DNA of 64,000 bases from Ustilago trichophora. Taxonomy: Eukaryota; Basidiomycota; Ustilaginomycetes; Ustilaginales; Ustilaginaceae. The number at the start of each line of letters is the position of its first letter. The first letter of the stretch is position 1. The translations under genes and the position numbers were made by a program. Below are positions 30,745 to 41,679 of the stretch, in pieces. Location: the NCBI GenBank assembly GCA_900323505.1, contig OOIN01000015.1:496001-560000 (forward strand). Direction: 5' to 3'. The notes below the pieces were generated by a model. The model had not been told where the DNA came from. It worked only from the letters and a program-made list of their open reading frames with translations, and searched no databases.

Positions 30745-31452
30745 CTTTGTTGGAACCGGTGGACCTGGAAGTGATGTCTTCTAGGTTGTTGCGGTTTAAG
30801 AATGAAGAGGAGCTGGCGGGAGCTACGATTTTTTTTTCTCTTTTTTTCTAGACGACCACGAGCGTTGAGTTGGTGGTAGAAAATGCGAAGCGCAGGTGAC
30901 AGTTCAGTTCTGCTTGTTACTGTATGATGCGACGTCTGCAATCGAGTGCTGCGTTCCCACAGTAGGAACTTAGTGGGCCAGCTTGGTGCAGATAGGATTT
31001 GAGTTGCGTGGGTGATAGGAAAGAGAGAAGGAGCTGAAGACAGGCTGTTGGTTGGGTGGCGAGCGAATCGTCGAGGTCGACTCAGCTTTGATGGGTCGCT
31101 GTTCTCACGCCTTGCTCTCGAGCCTCGGGAGCATCCGATGCAGCCTTCTTTTTTCTGGGATGAAAGTGTTGGTCTCTTTGGAACGCGTGGGAGGCGCGTA
31201 AAGGGCTCGGCCCACAGGTCTGGTGACTGACTCAGCCTAAAATGTTGAGGTAAATGTGCATTTCTGCGACTCTACACTCTAACATTATCGTGCCTTTTTC
31301 CGCGATGCCAACCTCTTGACAAGAGGAAGGACACCACCATATACCCTCACATGCTCTGTCTACTTTCAGCATTGCCTTCGCTCCCACGACTATCTTTGTT
31401 CAGTTTTCTGTATTTCTAAGCGACCTGAATAGATAAAAAGCACGGTGAGATC
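30745..31452. other. RAD51 promoter region
   Basis: About 700 nt upstream of RAD51 and downstream of the CREG-like gene. A/T-rich runs lie at 30829-30848. No coding frame of quality is seen. Confidence 0.5.
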
Positions 31453-32328
31453 TTACTGGAAAGCGAGCTCAGGATAAAGCGGTTCGCGTTGGTCCTCCTC
31501 CTCAGCCTCGAGAGAAGTTGACAAGGGGACCTGGACCGCAAACAAGCGCGCCTCATCCTCTGGCAGAGATGTTGCAGTGCTGTTCGAAGCCCGGTCTCGA
31601 TGTTTCGGCCTGTACTCCCTCCAAGCCGTGTTCCATTCGTAGCTATTGAACCAACCGATGTAGTGCTCGTCGCCAAATCCGCCGACCCAATACACCTTAT
31701 CCACAGTGAATGTCGCCCAGAAGGGGATATGTGGCGATTCCTCGGAGTCGGGAGCCCAGTGACTCGCATCAGGATGGTGATTCAGATAGCAATGCAAGGC
31801 TTTCTTGGCTTGCTCTGGATGTTCGGTGCCGTTGAGGATGCTAAAGTGGCCGAAGAGGGTGACGCGAGCCTTGGATGGCATGCCTCGTCGCCAAGAGGGT
31901 CGATCCTCTTCCCAATGTTTTGAGTCGTGACCCGACGTATGGCGAGGATCTGGGATGGCAGGGTTGGTGTTCGAAGCGATGCTGACGGTGGCGTTCTTGG
32001 CATCGCTGTTCAGAACGTTCTTCCAAGTTTGCGAGACGGTGAGTCCTAGGTAGAGCAAGGTGCCGGTATCGGCTTCACATGGGGCAAAGTATTCGGGTCC
32101 GCTGATGACATGACCGGCCAGCTCTGCGATAGGATGACTCGAGGGGTACCGCGTTGACAGAGTGGAGACACCAAATATGGTGGGATCGTGGACCAGATGA
32201 ATTGCCTGTTGCAGGGCCTGAGCCTTTGTCTCCCATGCCAAGCTTCGAGTCGTGCACAGCCCGTACACCAGAACAGAGGCATAAAAGCAACGTCGTAAGA
32301 GCTTCAAACCCCGAGCAGCCGAGATCAT
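31453..32328 (-). CDS. CREG-like secreted protein with FMN-binding split-barrel fold
   Basis: 291 aa, single exon, ATG at 32328. A hydrophobic N-terminal segment at about 12-30 (CFYASVLVYGLCTTRSLAW) is a likely signal peptide. The body has the CREG/pyridoxamine-oxidase-like pattern: a start of the barrel around ELAGHVISGPEYF, the strand LYLGLTVSQTWKNVL, then RRGMPSKARVTLFGHF, followed by HPDASHW and the C-terminal strand VYWVGGFGDEHYIGW. CREG proteins share the oxidase fold but usually lack bound flavin and act as secreted or endolysosomal glycoproteins. N-glycosylation sequons (NAT, NGT, NST) are present, in line with secretion. The acidic tail (LEAEEEDQREPLYPE) is not part of the fold. The specific role in fungi is unknown. 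Confidence 0.82.
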   Translation of the reverse strand: MISAARGLKLLRRCFYASVLVYGLCTTRSLAWETKAQALQQAIHLVHDPTIFGVSTLSTRYPSSHPIAELAGHVISGPEYFAPCEADTGTLLYLGLTVSQTWKNVLNSDAKNATVSIASNTNPAIPDPRHTSGHDSKHWEEDRPSWRRGMPSKARVTLFGHFSILNGTEHPEQAKKALHCYLNHHPDASHWAPDSEESPHIPFWATFTVDKVYWVGGFGDEHYIGWFNSYEWNTAWREYRPKHRDRASNSTATSLPEDEARLFAVQVPLSTSLEAEEEDQREPLYPELAFQ

Positions 32329-33000
32329 TCTTGAAAAATTGATGAATGTCCAAGTCGATGGAAGGCGATCTCGGCTTGATGAAGGATAGATTGCGGTTGC
32401 TTTGCAAGGTTATGATGGAACGCTAACCTTACTTTTTCACAAAGAAAGGGGTCCCGACTCGCTTGATGAGTTCCACCTTGCACCTTGCAGTCCCACACCA
32501 AAAAATGAAGGGTCGGGTAAATGTCGGGTGAACAGAGCGGGTTGGCAAAGCGGAAAATTGTGGCTCGAGCGGTCAACTTGGCCTCATTCAGGGTCCTGTT
32601 GTGCGCAGAGAGAGGCACGCGACCGTGTTCCGCGTCCTTTTTGGCTACACTACACTCTCACTTTGATAGCTTGAGGTGGTCTTCTTCTTCTTCTTTCGGA
32701 CTTCCCTAGGATGAGCGGCCTGGACATATGCATGAAAGCGCTCGAAGGTTGTACCGGAAACCATTGGTAGTGGCGAGACGAAAGGGAAGGCCGGTTGCAG
32801 TACGGAACTCGCCCAGATACAATTAATTCGCGTAAATTGCCTGTCGAACGACACGCTACACTACGCAAGCCCGCAAGTTGTGCTGCGCGGGTTCATTACG
32901 ACCAGCACTTCCGTTCTTCTTTCGACCGACCATCTCTTTCCCTTCGCCTACGTCAATACCACTCGGCTCAACGTCCGGATTCCTTTCCTAACACGCTAAC
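32329..33000. other. Bidirectional promoter between CREG-like and UBR7-like genes
   Basis: 672 nt between divergent starts. A CTTCTTCTTCTTC run lies at about 32682-32696. No coding frame of quality. Confidence 0.5.
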
Positions 33001-34824
33001 ATGACCGAGGACAACAAGGCATCCTCGCTATCGTCGGAAGTGGCATCGAGCTCGGGCTCAGGCTCAGGCTCGACCTCACAGCCCTCAACATCAGCACAAC
33101 TTCCCGACCCTTCGCTGCCAGCACCCAATCTGGGCGAGGATGAGGTGGGATTTACCGCGGCGGATCTCATTGCTCAACAGTCCAAGCTCGAGGCTCAAGC
33201 CAACGAGGCAATTCCGTTCCAGTTCGACACTTGTACACACGAGAGAGGTCATATTCGACAGCCCGTCTATGCCTGCAAGACTTGCGGCGGTGGAGGCGTC
33301 TGCGCTGGCTGCAGTGTATCCTGCCATGCCGAACACGAGCTGGTCGAACTGTTCAACAAGCGAAAATTTCGATGCGATTGCGGCACTCCGAACCTCTATC
33401 GCCAGCGCGAGCCAAATCGCGCAAGCCGCTGCACCCGTCTGACCGAGCAGCTAACCTATCCCGAGGATGCCAAGCCTTGTAGCTTGCGGAAACCAGGCTT
33501 TGACCCGCAGAACGACGCCAACGCCTACAATCACAACTTTGACGGCGGCTTTTGCTACTGCGAGCGTGGCAAGACGTACGATCCCGAGAAAGAGGACGAG
33601 ACCATGTTCCAGTGCATCGTCTGCGAAGAATGGCTGCACGAGAGTTGTACGTCGCTGCGTCCAGTCTCAGTCCCAGCTGCTGCGACTTCGAATGGAGCGA
33701 CATCGGATCTTGAGCCGCCTCTGATCGATCACGACCTCTTTGATCTCATGATCTGCGATGCTTGCGTCCGAAACCCAAAGAACAGCGTCTTGCGACGATA
33801 CGCTGGAGCAAAAGGCTGGATGGTGCTTGCACCCAGTCAGGACGTCGCCAACGTGAAGGAGTATGACCAGGTGGCCAAGATTCAAGTTCCAACCGAGGAG
33901 GAGCTGCGCGAGGCAGGCGGACCTTATCGCGATGGGCGAAGCTGGCAGATCTTTGGATTGGCGATGGAGCAAGAGAGGGAGCTCACGCAGACAGAGGTGA
34001 GCGCTGCAGCTAATGGAGCCTTGCTGTCCTCGGTTGCTGATCTGGCACGGTCGACAGTAGCAGTCGCATCTGAGATGCTGCCAGGACCAGCGGCAGCAGC
34101 ATCCGAAAGCATCACAAAGAGCGAGGGAGCAAACCAGTCGGAAGCTGCAGATTTGGCTGCCGAACAGGTCCCAGATGCAACAAGTACAGAGAAAAAGGAC
34201 GGCAAACGACGAGCTGAGGACGATGAACCTGACCGAGGCGCGGAAGACGGCGGAAGCAAGCGAGCAAAAGTAGAATACACAAATTCTTTGAAAGCTGACG
34301 ATGGTGCCTCTCAACCAAGCTCCAGCGCTCTGCCAAGTGAATCAAAGCCTCAAGAAGAGAAAGGCTGCACGCTTCCAGAAGGTCTAGCGGTGGTACTGGC
34401 ACTTCCCGAATCCAAGGTGGACGAATGGACGCCAGCCTTGAGCGAAGGATCTGATTCGCATCGATGCGACATCTTCCTCAGCGAAGATTTCCGCGAACGG
34501 ATTTGCCGATGTTCAGCATGTCTACCGCAATGGGCCCACCTTCCACACGTGTTGGATGCCGAAGAGACATATGCACCACCTTCGGACCCTCACGCTTCGG
34601 TCCGCGATGACGATGCTGCCTCGATCACATCTTCGACCTACGACCTAGGCATGGCTGCGCTTCGAAGCATGCCACGCGAAAAGATGATCAACTCGCTGCA
34701 TGCCTACAGCAAGTTCCGAGACGCTCTGTGGGAGCACCTCAAGCCGTTTGCGGGCACAGGCAAGATGGTGCGTGAGGAAGATGTGCGGGCATTCTTCCAG
34801 AAGAAGCTCAATACGGACCAGTGA
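33001..34824 (+). CDS. UBR7: UBR7/Mlo2-type UBR-box and PHD protein
   Basis: 607 aa, single exon. After a Ser/Gly-rich start, a UBR box begins at Cys78 (CTHERGHIRQPVYACKTC) and runs through CSVSCHAEHELVELF and the FRCDCGT element to about 150. A PHD-like zinc finger follows from Cys185 (FCYCERGKTYDPEKED), with FQCIVCEEWLHESCTSL and a last Cys pair in ICDACVRN (Cys252). This order matches human UBR7, plant PRT6-unrelated UBR7 and S. pombe Mlo2. Human UBR7 binds histones and has been reported to ubiquitinate H2B. Residues about 330-460 are disordered with a basic NLS-like KKDGKRRAEDDEPDR region. The C-terminal block (DIFLSEDFRERICRCSACL) is the conserved UBR7 C-terminal region. Expected location: nucleus. 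Confidence 0.9.
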   Translation: MTEDNKASSLSSEVASSSGSGSGSTSQPSTSAQLPDPSLPAPNLGEDEVGFTAADLIAQQSKLEAQANEAIPFQFDTCTHERGHIRQPVYACKTCGGGGVCAGCSVSCHAEHELVELFNKRKFRCDCGTPNLYRQREPNRASRCTRLTEQLTYPEDAKPCSLRKPGFDPQNDANAYNHNFDGGFCYCERGKTYDPEKEDETMFQCIVCEEWLHESCTSLRPVSVPAAATSNGATSDLEPPLIDHDLFDLMICDACVRNPKNSVLRRYAGAKGWMVLAPSQDVANVKEYDQVAKIQVPTEEELREAGGPYRDGRSWQIFGLAMEQERELTQTEVSAAANGALLSSVADLARSTVAVASEMLPGPAAAASESITKSEGANQSEAADLAAEQVPDATSTEKKDGKRRAEDDEPDRGAEDGGSKRAKVEYTNSLKADDGASQPSSSALPSESKPQEEKGCTLPEGLAVVLALPESKVDEWTPALSEGSDSHRCDIFLSEDFRERICRCSACLPQWAHLPHVLDAEETYAPPSDPHASVRDDDAASITSSTYDLGMAALRSMPREKMINSLHAYSKFRDALWEHLKPFAGTGKMVREEDVRAFFQKKLNTDQ

Positions 34825-36089
34825 ACACCATTTGTATTCAGTAGATTGGATCCGATCAACTCGCTTTTGGCCGTAACAGAGCGTTTGTTGCAAACCGGAT
34901 GCGTGAATGCAAAAGTGTCTAAGACTCTGGAAGAAGAAGCAGGGTGATGCGGATGACCCGGTTCCGCCGTCAGAAGCGCTTATGGCTGGCGTGTTTTGCG
35001 AGCCCATTCCGGAAAGTGAACTCAGTGTCCCTGACGCCGTATGACACTTGCGAGCTTCCGCCATGCGGAGCCTCTACCGGCAGCAGCACGGTGAAGCCGT
35101 CAGAAACTCGGTGGGCTTGTGACAGAAACGGTCTTAGCTCTCGACTGCCTTCCCCTAGCAAGGTAGCACGCGCGCGCCGGCACCTTTCTCGCAAGCTTGG
35201 ACCCTGTCCCTGATCCCATTTCGCCGGCTCGTCGTTCCTCATCCCACCATCTCCGATAAGCTTTAGATCGGTAGCATTCGGTGCCCCGCTCATGTAGTCG
35301 ACGAAGCAACAAATGCTAAGATAACTTAGAACAGGGGCTCGTACGGAGAGAGATGTGGTGTTCGAGTCCAAGGCCAAGAAGCCCGTGCATGAGAGGGTTG
35401 AGCTCCGCGGATATCCCGATTCCACGGAACGGAGTTGCAGCCCCGACTTCAAAGCCTTGTCAACGCTCGATGGAGCGGTGGGATTCTCTTCACTGTGTTG
35501 AGACCGGCCAGCATGTGCCTGCCGCGTCGCCTCGTTCATTCGATGAGATTGATCGTTGACATGACCTGTTCCCCTTGAATGCTCTTGACCATCCATTCAG
35601 AGAATGCTTTGCAGTGTGTGTGTTTGTGTGCGTTTGGGATCGCTAGCTAGCCAAGCGTGGTTCTGAGAAGAAGACGGTTTATGCACGTCGGTCGGGCCGA
35701 TTTTCTTTGCATCTGTGTTTCTGCAGGCTGAGTTTGGTTCAAGAAAAAAAAAAATCAAAATCAAAAAAGCTCCGTTGGATGACTGACAGACTTGCAGACA
35801 AGGAGGGCGTCAGCCCACCTTGACCCAAATGTGTGAGGACGTAATCGCCGAAATACAAAGTTGAACCCCTGAATACAAGGGGCGAGGCTCCCGTCAGTTG
35901 GATTCAAGTCAATTTGGATCTGTTCAAAAAATAGAAAATTTCAAGCACCGCCCACCTTGCTCGGTCTTGCTTCCCTGTTCAACTGCCTTGGCAGATGTCA
36001 CCGTTGCGAGAGAGAGCGCGTGTGTGTGTGTCTCTCTCCCTCTCTGAGCGACGGAGAAATTATTTTGAACAAAATAAGCCTCGCTTGGT

Positions 36090-36091
<2 letters not shown>

Positions 36092-36138
<47 letters not shown>
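36092..36138. repeat. (AG)23 microsatellite
   Basis: An uninterrupted AG dinucleotide array of about 47 nt, the longest simple repeat in the window. Confidence 0.92.
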
Positions 36139-36143
<5 letters not shown>

Positions 36144-36148
36144 CATGT

Positions 36149-36162
36149 GTACTGTACAGTAC
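36149..36162. promoter_or_regulatory. Perfect 14-bp palindrome GTACTGTACAGTAC
   Basis: The sequence equals its own reverse complement over 14 bp. It is the best copy of a motif family seen in many intergenic regions of this window. A dimeric transcription factor site is a reasonable guess; no known factor is assigned. Confidence 0.4.
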
Positions 36163-36787
36163 CATCATCGCCTTGTTTGGATGTGGGCGAGACGTGCTTG
36201 TGGGTTTGAGTGGTTGCCTGACAAATTGTCGCCGGATCGCAAAATCCGACGTGAGGCCAAACGAACAAGCATCAATTCTGTTTTAGCCCCCGGGCGTCTC
36301 TGTCTCTTCATTCGATTCAACTTCACACTTCTCGCCATTGTCAGAGAGGGTTCCGAGAACAGAATCCACCAAAGTTGAGATGAGAGAGAAGAAAGGAGAT
36401 GAGAGAAAGTCTGCTCTAGCGTGTCGTCGTCTGCTGGTGTCACAGGAATAGCTGTTTTCTGGCCAAGCCGCGGTGGTAAATATGTGGCGCACCGCGCTTA
36501 GCTATAGAGCCTGAGTTTTGAGCGTCGGTCCACACGTTCCTTTGAATAGACAGACGCAGAGATAGCCTTCTTCGTCTGCTGACTCTGTCTAACAGTCTCG
36601 GATACGATTCAACGAACCCTGCCTCTACTACCACCATCATTATCTACGCCCTCGCGTATCCCCTTTGCTTCACAACCCTTTTGGCCCATCCGACAATCTC
36701 ACTCGACATTCTCGTCGTGTGCCTGGGCCGCTTCCCATACCCGCCAGCGATAGAGTTGTGCTCCTCTCTCTCGCCCATTCCACCCAG

Positions 36788-36812
36788 CACCACCACCACC
36801 ACCACCACCACC
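36788..36812. repeat. (CAC)n trinucleotide repeat
   Basis: About eight CAC units in the probable 5' leader of the P4-ATPase gene. Confidence 0.85.
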
Positions 36813-37140
36813 AAGGCAGGCCCTCTTCTGGTCTTGACATCCGCGATCGCTCACCCGCCTCGCCCAATTTCTTTCCGGCAGAAGCAGATCTCAACTCGAA
36901 GAACTGAGTTCGATACTTACCGGTGGCACGCGGACTTCATCCCCCAAGGCCCGGTTGTTTGGCAGCAATTCATTTCAACCTTGTTGTTGTGCATCCCGAC
37001 TCGCATCATTGTCGAGTGTCACGCAGATCCTCATCTCAACGGGGCCTGAAAGGCTTCCCGAGCAACCCACCTAAAGGTGGTCGTCCGCCAAAAGCCTCAC
37101 CACAACACGCGAGCCCCCGTCGCGACTTGCGCTGCCCACC

Positions 37141-40100
37141 ATGTTTGGCAAAGGCGCTTCCAAAAAGGGCCAGTCGCTGGCTGGCTCCTCCAAGCAAAGC
37201 AAGCTCAAGTCTCTGCGCACCAAGTTTGCCAACTTCAGTCTCGATCCCGATACCGTCTTCAAGAAGGAAAGACCACCGCCCGCCCCTCGCTCCGTCTATC
37301 TCAATGAGCCGTTACCAGAACAGGCCTTTGACGCCAAGGGCAAGCCCCAATACCCTTTTGTCTTTGCCAGCAATCAGGTCTTGACCGCCAAATATACCAT
37401 CTACAACTTTGTCTTCAAAAACTTGCTCGAACAGTTCCGCCGTGTAGCCAACCTCTTCTTCTTGCTCATCGTCATCCTCCAGTTCTTCCCGCAATTCACC
37501 ACCATCAACCCAGGTGTATCCATGCTTCCCCTTCTCGCCGTCCTTGCCATCACCATGGCCAAGGACGGCTACGAAGACATCAAGCGTCATCAGTCGGATC
37601 GACACATCAATCGTCTCAAGATCAAGACGCTCGCCGGCGGTGGATGGCAGAACCCTAACGTGATGGAGCCCAAGAGTAGAAGCGTCTCGGCCCTATTTGC
37701 ATCCATCAAGAACAGGTTCGGCGGCAAAAAGAAGCAGTCTTCCAAATTGCAGAAGGAGATGACTGCCAAGGCCGAAGCAGCTGCCGAAGAAGGCCACGCA
37801 CACACAACCGCCTCGGCCATCTCTCCTCCCGCCGACGCACCCGGCGGTGGCGCAACCAATGCCGTTCACGGTCAAGTTCCCGTCCCTGGCGAGGCCAACA
37901 TGCCCGTTCGACCTTCGCATCAGCTCACCCGACGTACCACTACCCGTCACAGCCAGTTCGAGTCAGAGTACGAGCAGCTCGACGACGGTCGCATCATGCA
38001 CGAAGGACGCATCCTCAACGCGGAAGAAGAGCGCGAGTTCTTTTCAAAGAAGGCACCACGATGGAAGCCAAAGATCTGGGAGGACCTGGCAGTTGGTGAT
38101 TTCGTCTATCTCACCAACAATGAGTCGATCCCAGCTGATATCATCATCTGCGCCACCAGCGAGGAGGAGGACACTTGCTTCATCGAGACAAAGAACCTCG
38201 ACGGTGAGACCAACCTCAAGGCCCGCCATGCTGTTCCCGAACTGACCTCTCTTCGCACGCCCGAGGATTGCGCTCGTGCCTCGCTCCGCATCGACGCCGA
38301 ACCACAGGACACCAACATGTACCGTCTTAACGCCAGTGTCGTGCTCAACGACCGATTCGACAAGGACGGCAAGCCGCTCCAATGTCCCGTCACGCTCAAC
38401 CAAATCCTTCTCCGTGGATGCAACGTCCGCAACACCAAGTGGGTCATCGGTATTGTCGTCATGACAGGCTGGGACACCAAGATCATTGCCAATTCGGGCG
38501 TCACCCCCTCCAAGCGTTCCATGGTCGAGAAGCAGATGAACCCCATGGTCTACTTCAACTTGGTCGTGCTCGCTTGCGTTTCGGTCGCATGTGCCATTGC
38601 TGACTCGTTGCTCGAGCAGTACTACTTTGACCGCAACGCATACTGGGAGTATGGAGCCATCTACAGCGACGACAATCCGCAGATCAACGGTCTCGTTGCC
38701 TTTGCCAACTCGCTCATCACGTTCCAGAACATCGTTCCCATCTCGCTCTACATCTCGTTCGAGTTTGTCCGTCTCGCCCAGGCCTACTTCATCTACGACG
38801 ACTATGACATTTGGTACGAGAAGACCAATCGCCGCACCACCGCCAAATCATGGAATCTTTCGGACGACCTGGGACAGATCGAGTACATTTTCAGTGACAA
38901 GACCGGTACTCTGACGCAGAACGTCATGATCTTCCGCGAGTGCGCCGTTTCTGGCATCATCTATCACGGTGAGGCTAATTCCCCTCACATTGGCGCTTCA
39001 GACACCACAGCGACAGACGTACCCACTGCGACTTCCGAGAAGGATGACGCCTCCACCAACGATGGTTCTGCCAGGCTCGCTTCCGGATCCGACCAAGCAC
39101 ACAGCTCCAAAGTCCAGGTCAAGCCTCTTAACCCTGATATTCCACCTTTCCGCGACCAGAAACTGTGCGAGGCTTTGAGGGAGGACTCGGAGCACAGCAG
39201 GCAGCTGGGCAACTTCTTCCGCTGTCTTGCGCTTTGCCACACTGTTCTTGTGGAAGAGCTCGAGGCTGGTTGCATCGAATACCAGGCACAGAGTCCGGAT
39301 GAGCAGGCGCTCGTTCAGGCTGCAGCCGACGCTGGCTTCATCTTCCTTGGCAAGGAACGTCAGACGCTCCGAATCTTGACGCCCAACTCCAAAGAGCCCG
39401 AGGTCTACGAGCTGCTCGTCGTCAACGAATTCTCTTCGGCACGTAAGAGGATGAGTGTCATCGTTCGCCGTGAATCCGACGGTCAGTTGCTCATGCTGGC
39501 CAAGGGTGCCGACAGCATCATGTTTGAGCGCGCTCGCGCTGGTCAGGAAGACATCAAAGCAGACACAGACGCTGCTCTCGAAGAATTCGCCAACAAGGGT
39601 CTCCGAACGCTCTGTCTCGGTGGAAAGGAGCTTAGTTCTGAGTTCTACGAGGACTGGAGGCACCGTTTCCACGAGGCCTCCGTTTCGATCCAGGACCGTG
39701 AAGAGAAGATGGAAGAGCTTGCAAGCGAGCTCGAGAGGGACTTCGACCTGTATGGCGCCACCGCTATCGAGGACAAGCTGCAGGATGGTGTACCCGAGAC
39801 CATTGCCGACCTCAAGCGTGCCGGTATCAATGTCTGGGTTGCGACGGGTGACAAACTCGAGACCGCCATTGCTATCGGATACTCCACCATGTTGCTGACC
39901 GAAGACATGAACCTCGTCGTCGTGCGCGGTGGCGAGTACGGACAGCCCAACTCGGCATACGATCAGCTGCGAAAGGCGGTGATTCGCTTCTTCGGTGGTC
40001 CCGCCGTTCTCAAGGAGATGGAGCACCAGCCCCCAGGCGAGGAATCTGAGAGTCGACGCTCCTCCTTCATGTCGCGCAGGCCCTCGTATCACAGGAATCG

Positions 40101-41679
40101 TCGCAGCAGTGTCAGTCAGGTCTCGCTCGTCGGCGAGGACAACGGACAACGCACCGGAGGATTTGCTCTCGTCATTGATGGAACTGCTCTCGGACACGCT
40201 CTTAGCGAGGACTTCAGCAAAGATCTGCTCTTGCGCATCTCGACGCAGTGCAAGGCCGTCATTTGCTGCCGTGTCTCTCCCCTGCAAAAGGCCCTCATCG
40301 TCAAACTCATCAAGGACGGTCTCGGCGTCATGACGCTGGCCATTGGTGACGGTGCCAACGACGTCAGCATGATTCAAGCCGCACACGTTGGCGTTGGTAT
40401 TGCCGGTGAAGAGGGTCTGCAAGCTGTCAACTCGTCCGACTACGCCATTGCTCAATTCCGCTTCCTCAAGCGTCTCGTGCTCGTCCATGGCCACTGGTCG
40501 TACTACCGAAACTCGGTCATGATCACCAACTTCTTCTACAAGCAATTCATCCAGGTCGGCACGCTCTTCTGGTTCCAGATCTACTGTGCCTGGTCGACCA
40601 CACAGGCGATCGACTACGTCTACATCCTGCTTTGGAATGCTGTGTGGACCGTAGCCGCCGTCATCTTCCTCGGTATCTTCGACCGCAACATCAACGACAA
40701 GGTGCTCATGCAGGTGCCCGAGCTCTACCACCAGTCGCGCAAGCGTGCCTACTTTGGTCTCAAGCCCTTCATCATCTACTTCATCGACGGTATCTATCAG
40801 TCGGTGGTGCTGTTCTTCTTCTGGGCCTACGCGTACCAAACCACTTCGGTGCGCGACGACGGATACGACACGGGCCTGTTCGAGTGGTCGACGGGCATGG
40901 CGATTGCATCGGTGTTGGTGGCCAATCTGTTTGTGGGATTCAACGCACGTGCCTGGACGTGGTGGATCTTTGTTGGAGTGTGGGCTGGAACCGTCGTCAT
41001 GTTCGCCTTTGCGCCGATTTACGCGGCTTTTACGCAGACCTACTCGTACGGCAACAACCACTATCTGTACCAGTCGATCCAGTTCTGGGTGCTTGGCTTC
41101 CTCACTTGCTTCCTGGCGCTTTTGCCACGCATCTTGGCCAAGTGCTTCCGCCAGTCCTACTACCCGACCGACGTCGACATCCTGCGATACGTGGACAAGA
41201 AGGACAACGACCACGACTTTGCACGCGATCCTGCCATGCCGCATATGCATGCCGATGGCGGCGTATACTCGGATATGAACGCCAGTCGACCCAGCATGAC
41301 CCACCACACTTTTGCGCCGCTGGTCCGTGCAGCCACTTCCACCTCACGCTTCGATGCGGCCGAAGAGGCTACAGCCCCCGGCGGCGTCCAGATGCACGAG
41401 CTCCGCCAGACAGCTTCCCGTGCCAGCAGCACCCACTACGACATGCTCACCGGCGAAGCCCGACCCAACCGCGGCTACACGTTCTCCTCCGACGAGCCAA
41501 GAGCAGCTTCGGGCGAGCTGCATAAGAGGAAGAGCGTCAAGGACCGCTTGGTACCCGATCTGTTTAAGAAGAGCTTACGCAAGAAGGACCAACGCAAGCG
41601 TCTGACCATGATCAACCAGGAGGAGGACGATGTGGCCGAGGAGCATGGCCACAACACCAACAACCCACCTTCTTCTTGA
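37141..41679 (+). CDS. P4-type ATPase, phospholipid flippase
   Basis: 1512 aa, single exon. The first TM pair is preceded by the P4 signature ASNQVLTAKYT and LLEQFRRVANLFFLL. The actuator domain holds LDGETNLK (DGET from Asp354). The phosphorylation motif is DKTGTLTQN with Asp586. The nucleotide-binding domain follows, then TGDKLETAIAIGYS and the hinge motif GDGANDV at about 1069. The TM4 motif PISLYIS, where classical pumps have PEGLP, marks a flippase. Six further TM segments follow, then a basic, Ser-rich cytosolic tail. Two long disordered inserts lie in the actuator region (about 175-290) and near 1000. Expected role: inward flipping of phospholipids in plasma or endomembranes, with a Cdc50-type subunit. 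Whether it is Dnf-, Drs2- or Dnf3-like I cannot settle. Confidence 0.93.
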   Translation: MFGKGASKKGQSLAGSSKQSKLKSLRTKFANFSLDPDTVFKKERPPPAPRSVYLNEPLPEQAFDAKGKPQYPFVFASNQVLTAKYTIYNFVFKNLLEQFRRVANLFFLLIVILQFFPQFTTINPGVSMLPLLAVLAITMAKDGYEDIKRHQSDRHINRLKIKTLAGGGWQNPNVMEPKSRSVSALFASIKNRFGGKKKQSSKLQKEMTAKAEAAAEEGHAHTTASAISPPADAPGGGATNAVHGQVPVPGEANMPVRPSHQLTRRTTTRHSQFESEYEQLDDGRIMHEGRILNAEEEREFFSKKAPRWKPKIWEDLAVGDFVYLTNNESIPADIIICATSEEEDTCFIETKNLDGETNLKARHAVPELTSLRTPEDCARASLRIDAEPQDTNMYRLNASVVLNDRFDKDGKPLQCPVTLNQILLRGCNVRNTKWVIGIVVMTGWDTKIIANSGVTPSKRSMVEKQMNPMVYFNLVVLACVSVACAIADSLLEQYYFDRNAYWEYGAIYSDDNPQINGLVAFANSLITFQNIVPISLYISFEFVRLAQAYFIYDDYDIWYEKTNRRTTAKSWNLSDDLGQIEYIFSDKTGTLTQNVMIFRECAVSGIIYHGEANSPHIGASDTTATDVPTATSEKDDASTNDGSARLASGSDQAHSSKVQVKPLNPDIPPFRDQKLCEALREDSEHSRQLGNFFRCLALCHTVLVEELEAGCIEYQAQSPDEQALVQAAADAGFIFLGKERQTLRILTPNSKEPEVYELLVVNEFSSARKRMSVIVRRESDGQLLMLAKGADSIMFERARAGQEDIKADTDAALEEFANKGLRTLCLGGKELSSEFYEDWRHRFHEASVSIQDREEKMEELASELERDFDLYGATAIEDKLQDGVPETIADLKRAGINVWVATGDKLETAIAIGYSTMLLTEDMNLVVVRGGEYGQPNSAYDQLRKAVIRFFGGPAVLKEMEHQPPGEESESRRSSFMSRRPSYHRNRRSSVSQVSLVGEDNGQRTGGFALVIDGTALGHALSEDFSKDLLLRISTQCKAVICCRVSPLQKALIVKLIKDGLGVMTLAIGDGANDVSMIQAAHVGVGIAGEEGLQAVNSSDYAIAQFRFLKRLVLVHGHWSYYRNSVMITNFFYKQFIQVGTLFWFQIYCAWSTTQAIDYVYILLWNAVWTVAAVIFLGIFDRNINDKVLMQVPELYHQSRKRAYFGLKPFIIYFIDGIYQSVVLFFFWAYAYQTTSVRDDGYDTGLFEWSTGMAIASVLVANLFVGFNARAWTWWIFVGVWAGTVVMFAFAPIYAAFTQTYSYGNNHYLYQSIQFWVLGFLTCFLALLPRILAKCFRQSYYPTDVDILRYVDKKDNDHDFARDPAMPHMHADGGVYSDMNASRPSMTHHTFAPLVRAATSTSRFDAAEEATAPGGVQMHELRQTASRASSTHYDMLTGEARPNRGYTFSSDEPRAASGELHKRKSVKDRLVPDLFKKSLRKKDQRKRLTMINQEEDDVAEEHGHNTNNPPSS

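Larger units (their letters stand above)
34825..37140. other. 2.3-kb intergenic region upstream of the P4-ATPase
   Basis: This contains a long (AG)23 microsatellite at 36092-36138. Eleven nt after it comes the perfect 14-bp palindrome GTACTGTACAGTAC (36149-36162). A (CAC)n run lies at about 36788-36812. From 36485 to 37140 there is no ATG on the plus strand, consistent with a long 5' leader of the ATPase mRNA. Frames elsewhere in the stretch look random. Confidence 0.55.

Noticed and set aside
34970..35596. A 208-codon minus-strand frame in the intergenic DNA before the flippase
   Set aside because: Composition looks random, no domain, no signal of splicing or family; not enough support for a gene.
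38998..41307. A 769-codon open frame on the minus strand
   Set aside because: It lies entirely opposite the P4-ATPase, whose domains are certain. Its translation has no family features; it is a shadow caused by GC-rich third positions.
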